The notes beneath the pieces are model-generated. The model did no database searches and was not told the DNA's origin. It saw only the letters and a program-made list of their open reading frames with translations. 64,000 bases of DNA, taken from contig CAVWQI010000005.1 of assembly GCA_963757185.1 (NCBI GenBank), positions 1 to 64,000 on the forward strand, given 5' to 3'. Below, piece by piece: positions 47,392 to 55,591 of this stretch (positions are counted from its first letter, which is position 1; every line of letters begins with the position of its first letter). The translations under genes and the position numbers were made by a program. The stretch is from JAQBQB01 sp963757185. Lineage in GTDB: Bacteria; Gemmatimonadota; Gemmatimonadetes; Gemmatimonadales; Gemmatimonadaceae.

Positions 47392-48453
47392 TCACTCGAG
47401 AAGGTCGCTGAGCAACCGCGACGTGTGACTCACCAGCGCGATCACCTTGTCGTACGGCATGCGCGTCGGGCCGATGACGCCGATCACGCCCGCCAGCGGC
47501 CCGATGTGATACTCGGCTGTGACGACGGTGAAGTCCTCCAGCCTGGGGTCGTCGTGCTCGGCGCCGATCGTGATCGAAATCCCCGGCGCGTGCACGCGCT
47601 TGCGCATCGTCTCCCCGAGCGCGTGCGGCGTTTCGGTAAGCTCCAGCAAGCGGCGCAGGCGGTCCGCCGCCGAGAACTCGGGTTGCTCGGTGAGCGCCGA
47701 CGTGGAGCCGAAGAGAACCGGTTGGGCATCGGAAATGGGCAGCGCGGCCTCGAAAATCTGCTCGCCTTCCTGAACGAAGATGTTCAGCAGCTCCGCCGCC
47801 GTCGGGTCCGCGCCGGTGTCGCGCAGGCGCTCCGGCAACGAGCCGCGGATCTGTCCGAGCGTGAGGCCGGCCAGTCGCTCGTTCAACACCGCCGTGACGG
47901 CCCCGAGTGCGCTGTCCGCGATATCGACTGGAACCTCGACGAACACCGTGCGAACGAGGCCGCCGTCGAGCGTCAGCACCATGAGCATTCGCTCACTGCT
48001 CACGCGAACCAGCTCCAGGCGGCGCAACACCGAATGATCGAGGCGAGGTCCGAGCGCGACGCCCAGCTCCTGCGTCAGCACGCCGAGCGTCTGCGCCGCG
48101 CGTCGCAGCACCATCTCGATCGGCGACGCGTGCGCCCCCGTGATCTCCTCGATGAGGCGCTCCGTTTCCATCGCTCGAAGCGGTGGCAGACTCAAGAGCG
48201 AATCGACATACGCTCGATACGCCTTGTTGGTGGGAACGCGCCCGGCGGATGTATGCGGGTGGAAGAGAAACCCCTTGTCTTCGAGGTCGCTCATCGTGTT
48301 GCGGATCGTCGCCGGAGAAACGCCGAGCCCGAACTGCTTGGAGAGAGTCCGCGAGCCGGCCGGCTCCGCAGTCTCCACATAACTTCGGATCACGGCCTCG
48401 AGCACACGGCGCTCACGCTTGTTGAGCTGCTCTGATGCCATAACTTCAAACAT
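47392..48453 (-). CDS. hrcA: Heat-inducible transcription repressor HrcA
   Basis: A 353-residue repressor with an N-terminal winged helix (LNKRERRVLEAVIRSYVETAEPAGSRTL, SPATIRNTMSDLEDKGFLFHPHTSAGRVPTNKAYR). A GAF-like and dimerisation part follows, with IGPTRMPYDKVI near the end. ATG 48453 overlaps the hemW stop; ATG 48441 is the alternative. No CIRCE operator was found within this window. Confidence 0.95.
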   Translation of the reverse strand: MFEVMASEQLNKRERRVLEAVIRSYVETAEPAGSRTLSKQFGLGVSPATIRNTMSDLEDKGFLFHPHTSAGRVPTNKAYRAYVDSLLSLPPLRAMETERLIEEITGAHASPIEMVLRRAAQTLGVLTQELGVALGPRLDHSVLRRLELVRVSSERMLMVLTLDGGLVRTVFVEVPVDIADSALGAVTAVLNERLAGLTLGQIRGSLPERLRDTGADPTAAELLNIFVQEGEQIFEAALPISDAQPVLFGSTSALTEQPEFSAADRLRRLLELTETPHALGETMRKRVHAPGISITIGAEHDDPRLEDFTVVTAEYHIGPLAGVIGVIGPTRMPYDKVIALVSHTSRLLSDLLE

Positions 48454-49573
48454 AGTAACGACTTCGCTCTACTGTCAAGTCGGCGGCGAGAGCGTCGAGG
48501 CGCAGCCACCCCTGGGGGGTCAAAACCAGCCGATTGCCGTCGTGAAGCGCGCCCCATCCCTGGTCGATCCAGGCTGACACGCGTGCGATCTCGTCATTGG
48601 CGAGGGTCAGGCCCCCGTTGGTGCGGAGCCCCAAATACGTTCGTTCGGCCGCCACGTCATCGGCGGTGAGGAGTTCACGGCCGCCGAGCGGATCCGAGCC
48701 GGCCGCGATCCGGCGCTGCCACTCCGCGTACGCCGCTTCGTTCCACCGCCGCTCGACGCCGTCGAAGCCGTGCGACGACGGGCCCAGGCCCACGTATGGA
48801 ACCCGGCTCCAGTACGCGGAATTGTGGCGGGCTCGGCGCCCCGATCGCGCGAAGTTCGACACCTCGTAGTGTTCGAACCCGGCGTCCTCTAGCGTCTCGT
48901 GCGCCATCAGAAACTCCGCCTCGTACTTCTCGTCCGGTGATGCCTCCACCTCGCCGCGCTCTCTCCAACGGCCGAGCGGCGTGTGCGGCTCGATCGTGAG
49001 CCCGTACAAGGACACGTGGGCGGGCTCGAGCGCCAGTGCGCGCTCCAGGTCGGTCGACCAGGACCGTTCGACGTTGTCCGGCAGCGAAAAAATGAGGTCG
49101 ATGGAAAGGTCCTCGATGCCGGCCTCTCGCGCGGCATCGACCGCGCGACCGATCTGCGCCGCGTCGTGCGTGCGGTGCATCCACTCGAGCACGCGGTCGT
49201 CGAAGGACTGAGCGCCGATCGAGAGTCGGTTGATTCCCGCGGCGCGCCACGCTCTCGCCGCGTCGACGGAAACGTCGTCGGGATTCGCCTCGAGCGTCAC
49301 CTCTCCGCCGGGCGCGACCTCGATGCGTTTCGCGAGGGCGTCGAGCAATCGCGAAACCCCCTCGGCCCCGAGCCTCGACGGCGTGCCTCCGCCGAGATAG
49401 AGCGTCGAGACGGGCCATCGTTCAGCGCCGGCGAACCGAATCTCGAGCTCTCTATCGAGCGCGGACACGTACTCGACGACCGGCACGTCACGCCGAACCG
49501 CGATCGAAAAATCGCAGTACACGCAGCGCCGCGCGCAGAAGGGGACGTGGACGTACACGTGTCGAGGGGGCAC
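48446..49573 (-). CDS. hemW: Heme chaperone HemW (radical SAM)
   Basis: A 375-residue radical SAM protein. The cluster motif is CARRCVYCDF (CxxxCxxC). STLYLGGGTPSRL, NRLSIGAQSFDD and HYEVSNFARSG are family signatures. The N-terminal extension found in oxygen-independent coproporphyrinogen oxidase HemN is missing, so HemW is preferred. Gene order hemW-hrcA-dnaJ-prmA is conserved in many bacteria. Confidence 0.93.
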   Translation of the reverse strand: MPPRHVYVHVPFCARRCVYCDFSIAVRRDVPVVEYVSALDRELEIRFAGAERWPVSTLYLGGGTPSRLGAEGVSRLLDALAKRIEVAPGGEVTLEANPDDVSVDAARAWRAAGINRLSIGAQSFDDRVLEWMHRTHDAAQIGRAVDAAREAGIEDLSIDLIFSLPDNVERSWSTDLERALALEPAHVSLYGLTIEPHTPLGRWRERGEVEASPDEKYEAEFLMAHETLEDAGFEHYEVSNFARSGRRARHNSAYWSRVPYVGLGPSSHGFDGVERRWNEAAYAEWQRRIAAGSDPLGGRELLTADDVAAERTYLGLRTNGGLTLANDEIARVSAWIDQGWGALHDGNRLVLTPQGWLRLDALAADLTVERSRYYV

Positions 49574-49592
49574 CCCGAAATATGTCCCCCGC

Positions 49593-50441
49593 TCAGCGGC
49601 GACGAACCTCTCCAGTGAGGGCGCATTCGACGGCTCCCCGCAGTTCCAAGCCGGTTACCGCGGTCAAACACTGCGCTACCGGAAGCCCGGACCTCGCGCA
49701 CAGCTCGTCGAGGCTCGCGGCGCCATGGCCGAGCGCGTTCCACACCCGCATCTCCACCTCGTCGTCCACGCGCGGATCGGAGCGCGGCTGCGGAGCAAGC
49801 TTGGCGAGACTCAGCGCGTCGGCGATCGACACGATCGGGTGCGCGCCGTCTCGTAGAAGCAGGTTGCTCCCCTGGCTCTGCGGCGAGTCGATGGGACCGG
49901 GGACGATGGCGACGTCGCGTCCGAGTTTGATCGCATGTTCCGCGGTGATGAGCGCGCCGCTGTCGAAGGGCGCCTCGACGATGATCGTGAGCGCGGAGAG
50001 GGCGGCGAGAATCCGGTTCCGGTTGGGAAACGACCCCTTGTGCGAGTGCGCGCCCGGCGGAAGCTCCGACATGACCAAGCCGCGCGCGATGATCTCGCGA
50101 TGCAGCGAGACGTGCGCGCGCGGATATGCGACGTCGGCGCCGGTGCCAAGGATGGCTATCGTCGCCCCGCCCGCGTCGAGCGCGGCACGATGCGCGGCGG
50201 CATCGATGCCGAGCGCCATTCCGCTGACGACGCACGCGCCGGCACGGACGAGCGACGCGCCAAGCTCGCGCGTGATTCGTTCGCCGTAGCCCGTCGCGCG
50301 CCTGGTGCCGACGATCGTCACGAGCGGCCGAGCGAGGAGCCCTAGATCGCCCATCCACCAGAGCCGCGCCGGTGGATTGGGCAGATCGTTCAGCGCGGCC
50401 GGATACGCCGCGTCGTCTCTCTCGATGCGTTCGATGACCAC
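49593..50441 (-). CDS. dprA: DNA processing protein DprA
   Basis: A 282-residue protein that loads RecA on incoming single-stranded DNA in transformation. The Rossmann part has VTIVGTRRATGYGERI, VVSGMALGIDAAAHRAAL and SELPPGAHSHKGSFPNRNRI. A C-terminal winged helix (RVWNALGHGAASLDELCARSG) is present. An N-terminal SAM domain is absent. dprA is also kept in many species not known to be naturally competent. Confidence 0.95.
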   Translation of the reverse strand: MVIERIERDDAAYPAALNDLPNPPARLWWMGDLGLLARPLVTIVGTRRATGYGERITRELGASLVRAGACVVSGMALGIDAAAHRAALDAGGATIAILGTGADVAYPRAHVSLHREIIARGLVMSELPPGAHSHKGSFPNRNRILAALSALTIIVEAPFDSGALITAEHAIKLGRDVAIVPGPIDSPQSQGSNLLLRDGAHPIVSIADALSLAKLAPQPRSDPRVDDEVEMRVWNALGHGAASLDELCARSGLPVAQCLTAVTGLELRGAVECALTGEVRRR

Positions 50442-50445
50442 GGGT

Positions 50446-51474
50446 TCACGGGAGCGGAACGGCGCCAGGGCGAACGACGGCCGTCTTTTTCATGTCGAGA
50501 AGCCGCGCCCACCACGCGGCGAGGAGCGGGTCGAGCCCCGTTCGTCCGGCGGCGCTGATCGCGAAGACGCCGAACGCATCCGGCGCGTCGATCGGCGGTG
50601 CGTCGTCCTCGCCGAGCAAATCCATCTTCGTGAACACGACGCAGTGAGGCTTCTCGGCCAGCGCGGACGAGTATGCGGCGATCTCGCCGCGCAGCTGGTC
50701 GTACTCGGCCTGCCAATCCATCGAATCCACCGGGATCAGGAACGCGAGAAGACGCGTCCGCTCGATGTGGCGCAGGAACTGAAGGCCGAGGCCGCGTCCC
50801 TCGTGCGCCCCTTCGATGATTCCCGGAATGTCGGCGACGACGAACGTGCGTCCGTCCGTCAATTGCACGACGCCGAGATTCGGCGCGAGCGTGGTGAACG
50901 GGTAGTCGGCGATCTTCGGGTGCGCCGCCGAAATCACAGACAGCAAGGTGGACTTGCCGGCGTTCGGTTGGCCGACCAAGCCGACATCGGCGATGAGTTT
51001 GAGCTCGAGCTCGAGACGCCGCGTCTCGCCATCTTCGCCCGGTTGATACTCGCGCGGCGACTGGTGCGTGGAGGTCGTGAAGTAAGCGTTGCCCTTCCCC
51101 CCCCGGCCACCGCGCGCGACGATCAGGCGCGCGCCGTCCTCGAGCACCTCGCCGAGTCGCTCCTCCGTGTCGAGGTCGCGAATGACGGTGCCGACCGGAA
51201 CGGGCATGAGCGTGTCTTGGCCCGAGCGGCCCGTCTTGTTGTTGCCCGACCCGTGGTCTCCGGCGGTGGCCTGCCACGAATCGCGATACGTGTAGTCGAG
51301 CAGCGTCGCGAGGTTGGAGTCGCCGACGACGATGACGTCGCCGCCGCGTCCTCCATCACCGCCGTCAGGACCGCCCATGGGAATGAACTTCTCGCGCCGA
51401 AACGACACGATGCCCGAACCTCCACTCCCCGCTTTCGCGTTCACGACGACGCGATCCACGAATATGTTGCTCAT
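50446..51474 (-). CDS. obgE: GTPase Obg
   Basis: A 342-residue ribosome-assembly GTPase. The Gly-rich Obg fold (1-158) has DRVVVNAKAGSGGSGIVSFRREKF. The G domain has GLVGQPNAGKSTLL, the switch DIPGIIEGAHEGRGLG and FTKMDLL. The C-terminal region is short. ATG 51474 overlaps the upstream stop by four bases. Confidence 0.96.
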   Translation of the reverse strand: MSNIFVDRVVVNAKAGSGGSGIVSFRREKFIPMGGPDGGDGGRGGDVIVVGDSNLATLLDYTYRDSWQATAGDHGSGNNKTGRSGQDTLMPVPVGTVIRDLDTEERLGEVLEDGARLIVARGGRGGKGNAYFTTSTHQSPREYQPGEDGETRRLELELKLIADVGLVGQPNAGKSTLLSVISAAHPKIADYPFTTLAPNLGVVQLTDGRTFVVADIPGIIEGAHEGRGLGLQFLRHIERTRLLAFLIPVDSMDWQAEYDQLRGEIAAYSSALAEKPHCVVFTKMDLLGEDDAPPIDAPDAFGVFAISAAGRTGLDPLLAAWWARLLDMKKTAVVRPGAVPLP

Positions 51475-52097
51475 TTTCCGCGCACCCGCGACCAGAGAAG
51501 TTTGACATCGCGCAGGCGGGCCGCGCCGAGCACCCCCGCCAGCGCATCGACGGCTGCGTCGACAGCGCCGACCGAAGCGCCCGCGTTTCGCGCGCCGTGG
51601 AGATGCGAGTGTAGTTGGCGATCCTGTCCCGTCGCCGCGCACGCGGCCACGATGCATAGCTCGCGGCGCGGTAAGTCGAGCCCCGGGCGCGACAGGACCT
51701 TGCCGTATCCTTCGTCGATCATCCAGTCGTCGAGCAGCGGATGCAAGTGGCGAATATTCTCCCGCAATCGATCGTACATCTTTCCGTAGACTCGCTCGCA
51801 GGTCGTCTCGCCGTCGGCTCGCATGAGCGGGCGCGTTTCGAGCGAGCCAGCGACCGTCGGATGAATCCGCCGCCATTCCCGCATCGCGTTGAGCGCTCGC
51901 GGAAACCCGGCGAACAGGTACGTCTGGAGCAGCAACTCTTCGACCCAAACATCGGGGACTGAACCGGCGGCACCTCCGAGCTCACTCCGCAGCGAATCCT
52001 CGTCTCCGGCGGCGACGACCGCCGCCAGTCGCACCAGCGCGATGGTCGCGTCGTCGAGGAGGTCTAAACTGTCGCGTATGTCGGAGGGCGGCGTCAT
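51471..52097 (-). CDS. Carboxymuconolactone decarboxylase family protein
   Basis: A 208-residue helical protein. The AhpD-like motif region is LPRRELCIVAACAATGQDRQLHSHLHGARNAGAS. The CxxxC pair of peroxidase-linked AhpD proteins is present here as C-IVAA-C, with a following His. Function may be redox or decarboxylase activity; the family is too broad to decide. It overlaps obgE by four bases. Confidence 0.8.
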   Translation of the reverse strand: MTPPSDIRDSLDLLDDATIALVRLAAVVAAGDEDSLRSELGGAAGSVPDVWVEELLLQTYLFAGFPRALNAMREWRRIHPTVAGSLETRPLMRADGETTCERVYGKMYDRLRENIRHLHPLLDDWMIDEGYGKVLSRPGLDLPRRELCIVAACAATGQDRQLHSHLHGARNAGASVGAVDAAVDALAGVLGAARLRDVKLLWSRVRGK

Positions 52098-52135
52098 CAG
52101 TCGGCGTCGCGGCGAACCAAATTCTTGCGCGCCGC

Positions 52136-53125
52136 TCAGGCGACGAGCCGAATCTCGCCGACCGTTTCGCCGCGGGTGTTGCGAACCGGGCGGTGGAAGA
52201 ATTCTTCAAGCCTGGACGGAAGCTGTTCCGGCAGGACGTCGAAAAGCTGGAGGACCCGCAGCACGGCGGGAAATTGCGCGCGCGACGCGCCGTCATCGAC
52301 CTTGACCGCGATGCCGATGCCCAGGTCGGGGATCGCCGCGCAGTGCACTCCCTCGGCGCCGATCTTCGCGACCACGCGTCCGTCGGTCTCCTCGATGAGC
52401 ACGGAGTCAAAACGGTCGGTGCCGCCGACGAGAAACGGTCGCGTCGCCATCGCGTGCACGATGCGGCTCGCGACCGAGCTGCGGTCGCGCGAAGCGAGCC
52501 CGAGCCGCGACCACGCGCGCGCCATGCTGTCGAGCGGCAACGAGAAGGCGACGACACCGCACCCGTCCACCGCCTGACCGATATCTGTCTCCTCGAGGCC
52601 TGTCCACTTCGCCGACGCTTGCAGGCAGCACCGTTGCACGGGATGGTCGCGCCGCTCGTACCCGTACGTGGGCCACCCCGCGGTGTGTGCCCGCGCGAGC
52701 ATCGCGGCGTGCTTTCCGGAACAGTTGTTGTGCAGGCGCGACAGCCGGGCGCCCGATTCGCGCAGCAGCTTGAGACCGCGCGGCGAGATCGGATCGTGCG
52801 GGCCGCAGGCGAGATCGCCCTCCTCGAGCCCGACGTCGGCGAGCATCGCCTGCGCGAGCGCGACGTGCTCCGGCTCTCCGCCGTGCGACGCGCACGCCAA
52901 CGCCAGTTGGTCGTCGCCCCACCGCAGCTCGTCAAACCCGCCGGCTTCGAGAAACGGCATCACCTGGAAGGGCTTGGCGCAGGAGCGCCAGGAGCTGACG
53001 ATGCTGGTGTCGCGCGCCCCCGCGACGAGAGAATCATCATCGGCGACGACAGCTGCATGCACGGAATGGTGCGATTCGATCTCCGAACCTCGTGTAGCCA
53101 CTACGTCCAGCTCGAGTGTTCTCAT
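52136..53125 (-). CDS. Asparaginase (Rhizobium etli/AnsA type)
   Basis: A 329-residue protein of the second, serine-beta-lactamase-like asparaginase family. Visible signatures are SSWRSCAKPFQ, LALACASHGGEPEHV, HNNCSGKHAAMLA and VDGCGVVAFSLPL. This family is unrelated to the bacterial type I/II enzymes, one of which is encoded at 62229. It hydrolyses asparagine to aspartate and ammonia. No signal peptide. Confidence 0.88.
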   Translation of the reverse strand: MRTLELDVVATRGSEIESHHSVHAAVVADDDSLVAGARDTSIVSSWRSCAKPFQVMPFLEAGGFDELRWGDDQLALACASHGGEPEHVALAQAMLADVGLEEGDLACGPHDPISPRGLKLLRESGARLSRLHNNCSGKHAAMLARAHTAGWPTYGYERRDHPVQRCCLQASAKWTGLEETDIGQAVDGCGVVAFSLPLDSMARAWSRLGLASRDRSSVASRIVHAMATRPFLVGGTDRFDSVLIEETDGRVVAKIGAEGVHCAAIPDLGIGIAVKVDDGASRAQFPAVLRVLQLFDVLPEQLPSRLEEFFHRPVRNTRGETVGEIRLVA

Positions 53126-53243
53126 GATCGTGTGCGTGTCCGCGCAAGGGGGAGGCTACAACGCGAGGCCCGTCCTCCCGCCGTTGTCCGTAACATAATC
53201 GCCCGAGCGTGGCGCAAGTCCGTCGACGACGAGCGCAGTTGCG

Positions 53244-54191
53244 TCAGAGGGCGAAGCGCTCTTGCCGAGTCGAGCGCGCCGCGACGAAGATGCCGAGCAA
53301 CACGAGCAAACCGCCGACCACGGTCGCCACGCCCGGGATCTCGCGGATCCCCGGCAGCAGCGCGGCGAGAAAGGTCGCGCCCACCGGCTCGCCGAGCAGC
53401 GTCAAGTTCACGACGTACGCCGGCAGGTACTTGAGGGCCCAGTTGAGTCCCGTGTGTCCGAAGAGCATCGGGCCGATCGCGAGCGCGAGAAAGATCGCCA
53501 TCTCGCGCGGCGGCTGGCCGAGCACCGGCGCGTTCACGGCGCGGGCGAACACGAGCAGCATGACGAAGCAGACGCCATAGACGATCGACACGTACGGCCA
53601 GATGTCGAGCACCGAGCGGAGACGCCGCCCCGCGATCACATAGCACGCGGCGGTTGCGGCGCCGGCGAGCGCGAGCAGGTCGCCGGTGAGCGCGCGGCCC
53701 GTCATCGCGCCCGCCGTCGCGATGAGATCCGGCAGTGCCACCACGATGGCCCCGGCCATCGCGGTGACGATCCCAATCCATTGCCCGCTGGTCGGCGGCT
53801 CGGCGAGCACCGCGCCGGAGAGCAGCGCGACGAGCGCCGGTTGCACGTTGACGAGGACGACGGAAGCCGCGACCGTCGTCATGCCGATCGACGCGTTCCA
53901 GCTCCAGAAATGCAGGGCGAGCATGATGCCCGCCGCGATCGCGAGGGCCAGGCCGCGACGATCGAGCCGGCGGAATTGTCGCCACGAACCCGTCGCCACG
54001 AGCGCGCCGAGGATGAAGACCAGCGCGAAGCCCAGCCGCCAGATGGCGATCGTGAGCGGATGCGCGTGCGAGAGGCGCACGAGCGGACCGGCGAACGAGA
54101 TGCCGACCAGCGCCAGGAACAGCACCAGCGGCACGGGGGCGCCGCTGACGTTCGTGGACGGATCCGGTTGGGAAGCGGGTGGGGGGGGCAT
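53244..54191 (-). CDS. DMT/EamA family transporter
   Basis: A 315-residue inner-membrane protein with about ten hydrophobic segments, in two EamA repeats (PLVLFLALVGISFAGPLVRL ... and GDLLALAGAATAACYVIAG ...). Small polar metabolites or amino acids are usual substrates, mostly exported. A G8 tract covers the start, which makes the exact start codon sensitive to sequence error. Confidence 0.88.
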   Translation of the reverse strand: MPPPPASQPDPSTNVSGAPVPLVLFLALVGISFAGPLVRLSHAHPLTIAIWRLGFALVFILGALVATGSWRQFRRLDRRGLALAIAAGIMLALHFWSWNASIGMTTVAASVVLVNVQPALVALLSGAVLAEPPTSGQWIGIVTAMAGAIVVALPDLIATAGAMTGRALTGDLLALAGAATAACYVIAGRRLRSVLDIWPYVSIVYGVCFVMLLVFARAVNAPVLGQPPREMAIFLALAIGPMLFGHTGLNWALKYLPAYVVNLTLLGEPVGATFLAALLPGIREIPGVATVVGGLLVLLGIFVAARSTRQERFAL

Positions 54192-54263
54192 GCGACCGAG
54201 AGTGTAGATCGCGTATCACGGCGCGTCAATGCGTTTTCTCGAAGCATTCATTACCTTCTCGCC

Positions 54264-55277
54264 ATGAGTCGCCGCCTGCTGAATCGCGATCGACTGATCG
54301 AGCTCCTCGAGGCCGCGTCGCGCTGTCGCGTCGCGGTGCTCGGCGACGCGATGCTCGACGTCTATCTCCGTGGCGACGTCGAGCGGATCTCACCCGAGGC
54401 GCCGGTTCCCGTCGTGCGCGTCCGCGAGCGGCGCCACGCGCTCGGCGGCGCGGGAAACGTCGCGCAGAACGTGCGGGCGGTCGGCGCGATGTGCGATCTC
54501 GTGGCCGCGATCGGCGACGACATGGCCGGACAACATCTCTGCGGGATGCTCGAGGCGATCGGCGCGCCGGTCTCCTCCCTCGTCACGGTGGACCGTCCGA
54601 CGACGACGAAGACGCGCATCGTGGCGCGGTCGCAGCAAGTCGTGCGCGTCGACGAGGAGGAGGACGGCGATCTCGATGGCGCGGAAGTCGACCGGCTGCT
54701 CACCGCGGTTCGCCGCGCCGTGGATGACGCGCAGGCCCTCGTGCTCGAGGATTACAACAAGGGCGTGCTGGTGCCACGCGTGATCGAGGCGGCGATGCAG
54801 GCGGCGCGCGGCCGCGGGATTCCGATCGTCGTCGATCCGAAGTACCGCAATTTCTTTCTCTATCGCGGCGCGACGATCTTCAAGCCGAATCGCCGCGAGC
54901 TCGAGGCCGCACTCGGCGCGGCGGTCGACCTCGAGCACGCCGAAGCGCTTCCCGCGACGTTCGCGCGACTCGGCGTGGAGCATCTGCTGCTCACGCTTGG
55001 CGAGCACGGCATGGCGCTCGTGTCGGCCGGCGGCGAGATCGAACGCGTGCCGACGGCCGCGCGCGAGGTCTACGACGTCGTCGGCGCGGGTGACACCGTC
55101 ACCGCGTATCTCGCGCTGATTCTTGGAGCCGGAGGCAGCGCACTCGAGGCCGCGGCGATCGCGAACTATGCCGCCGGAGTCGAGGTCGGAAAGCTCGGCG
55201 CCGCGACGGTCTCCGCCGAGGAAGTCATCGAGGCGTACGACGCGCACACGCTTGCGCCCATGGCACCGAGCATCTAA
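54264..55277 (+). CDS. rfaE1: D-glycero-beta-D-manno-heptose-7-phosphate kinase
   Basis: A 337-residue PfkB-family kinase that makes heptose-1,7-bisphosphate for lipopolysaccharide core. Motifs: VLGDAMLDVYLRGDVERISPEAPVPVVRV, GGAGNVAQNVRAVGA, DPKYRNFFLYRGATIFKPNRRE and the catalytic DVVGAGDTVTAYLA. The adenylyltransferase half of HldE is absent, so RfaE2 must be a separate gene. It implies an LPS-bearing outer membrane. Confidence 0.93.
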   Translation: MSRRLLNRDRLIELLEAASRCRVAVLGDAMLDVYLRGDVERISPEAPVPVVRVRERRHALGGAGNVAQNVRAVGAMCDLVAAIGDDMAGQHLCGMLEAIGAPVSSLVTVDRPTTTKTRIVARSQQVVRVDEEEDGDLDGAEVDRLLTAVRRAVDDAQALVLEDYNKGVLVPRVIEAAMQAARGRGIPIVVDPKYRNFFLYRGATIFKPNRRELEAALGAAVDLEHAEALPATFARLGVEHLLLTLGEHGMALVSAGGEIERVPTAAREVYDVVGAGDTVTAYLALILGAGGSALEAAAIANYAAGVEVGKLGAATVSAEEVIEAYDAHTLAPMAPSI

Positions 55278-55290
55278 CTAGCGTGTACCC

Positions 55291-55364
55291 GGGCCCGTAG
55301 CTCAGTTGGTTAGAGCAGAGGACTCATAATCCTACGGTCGCAGGTTCGAGCCCTGCCGGGCCCA
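55291..55364 (+). tRNA. tRNA-Met (anticodon CAT)
   Basis: A 74-nt cloverleaf: acceptor GGGCCCG/CGGGCCC plus A, anticodon stem AGGA/TCCT around CTCATAA, T stem GCAGG/CCTGC. Elongator Met is favoured; tRNA-Ile2, with a modified CAT anticodon, cannot be excluded from sequence. It is not an initiator, since the acceptor starts with a G-C pair. Confidence 0.85.
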
Positions 55365-55465
55365 TAGACGTAGCCCGATTCGCCGCCGCGCTATAGCAGT
55401 TTCTATAGCAGCCCGCTGCGACAGTACCCAACCGATCCACGCCAGCCTAGTTTTCGTGCTCCGCT

Positions 55466-55539
55466 GGTCGCGTAGCTCAGCTGGTTAGAGCGCCGGTCTC
55501 ACATACCGGAGGTCCGGGGTTCGAGTCCCTGCGCGACCA
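55466..55539 (+). tRNA. tRNA-Val (anticodon CAC)
   Basis: A 74-nt cloverleaf with acceptor GGTCGCG/CGCGACC plus A, anticodon stem CCGGT/ACCGG around CTCACAT (CAC) and T loop TTCGAGT. It follows tRNA-Met by 101 bases. Confidence 0.95.
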
Positions 55540-55563
55540 CTGTGGTTTTATCCGGAAGCGACG

Positions 55564-55591
55564 AGCCCCGCACTCTCAGTGCGGGGCTTTG
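55564..55591 (+). terminator. Intrinsic terminator after tRNA-Val
   Basis: AGCCCCGCACT-CTC-AGTGCGGGGCT forms an 11-bp perfect stem with a 3-base loop and TTT after it. It ends the tRNA-Met/tRNA-Val transcript. The hairpin overlaps the last codons and stop of the converging hflX gene. Confidence 0.8.

Noticed and set aside
46257..48500. CIRCE operator near hrcA/dnaJ
   Set aside because: No TTAGCACTC-N9-GAGTGCTAA-like sequence was found in or near these genes.
54179..54190. G8 tract as a phase-variation switch of the transporter
   Set aside because: It covers the extreme N-terminus, where downstream starts could still be used, and no alternative frame is informative. Homopolymers here are also error-prone.
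53262..55277. A 671-codon plus-strand frame
   Set aside because: Only the part from ATG 54264 is a real kinase. The upstream 330 codons are Arg/Glu-rich antisense of the DMT transporter gene.
55291..55364. Initiator tRNA-fMet
   Set aside because: The first acceptor pair is G-C, not the mismatch of initiators, so it is elongator Met or Ile2.
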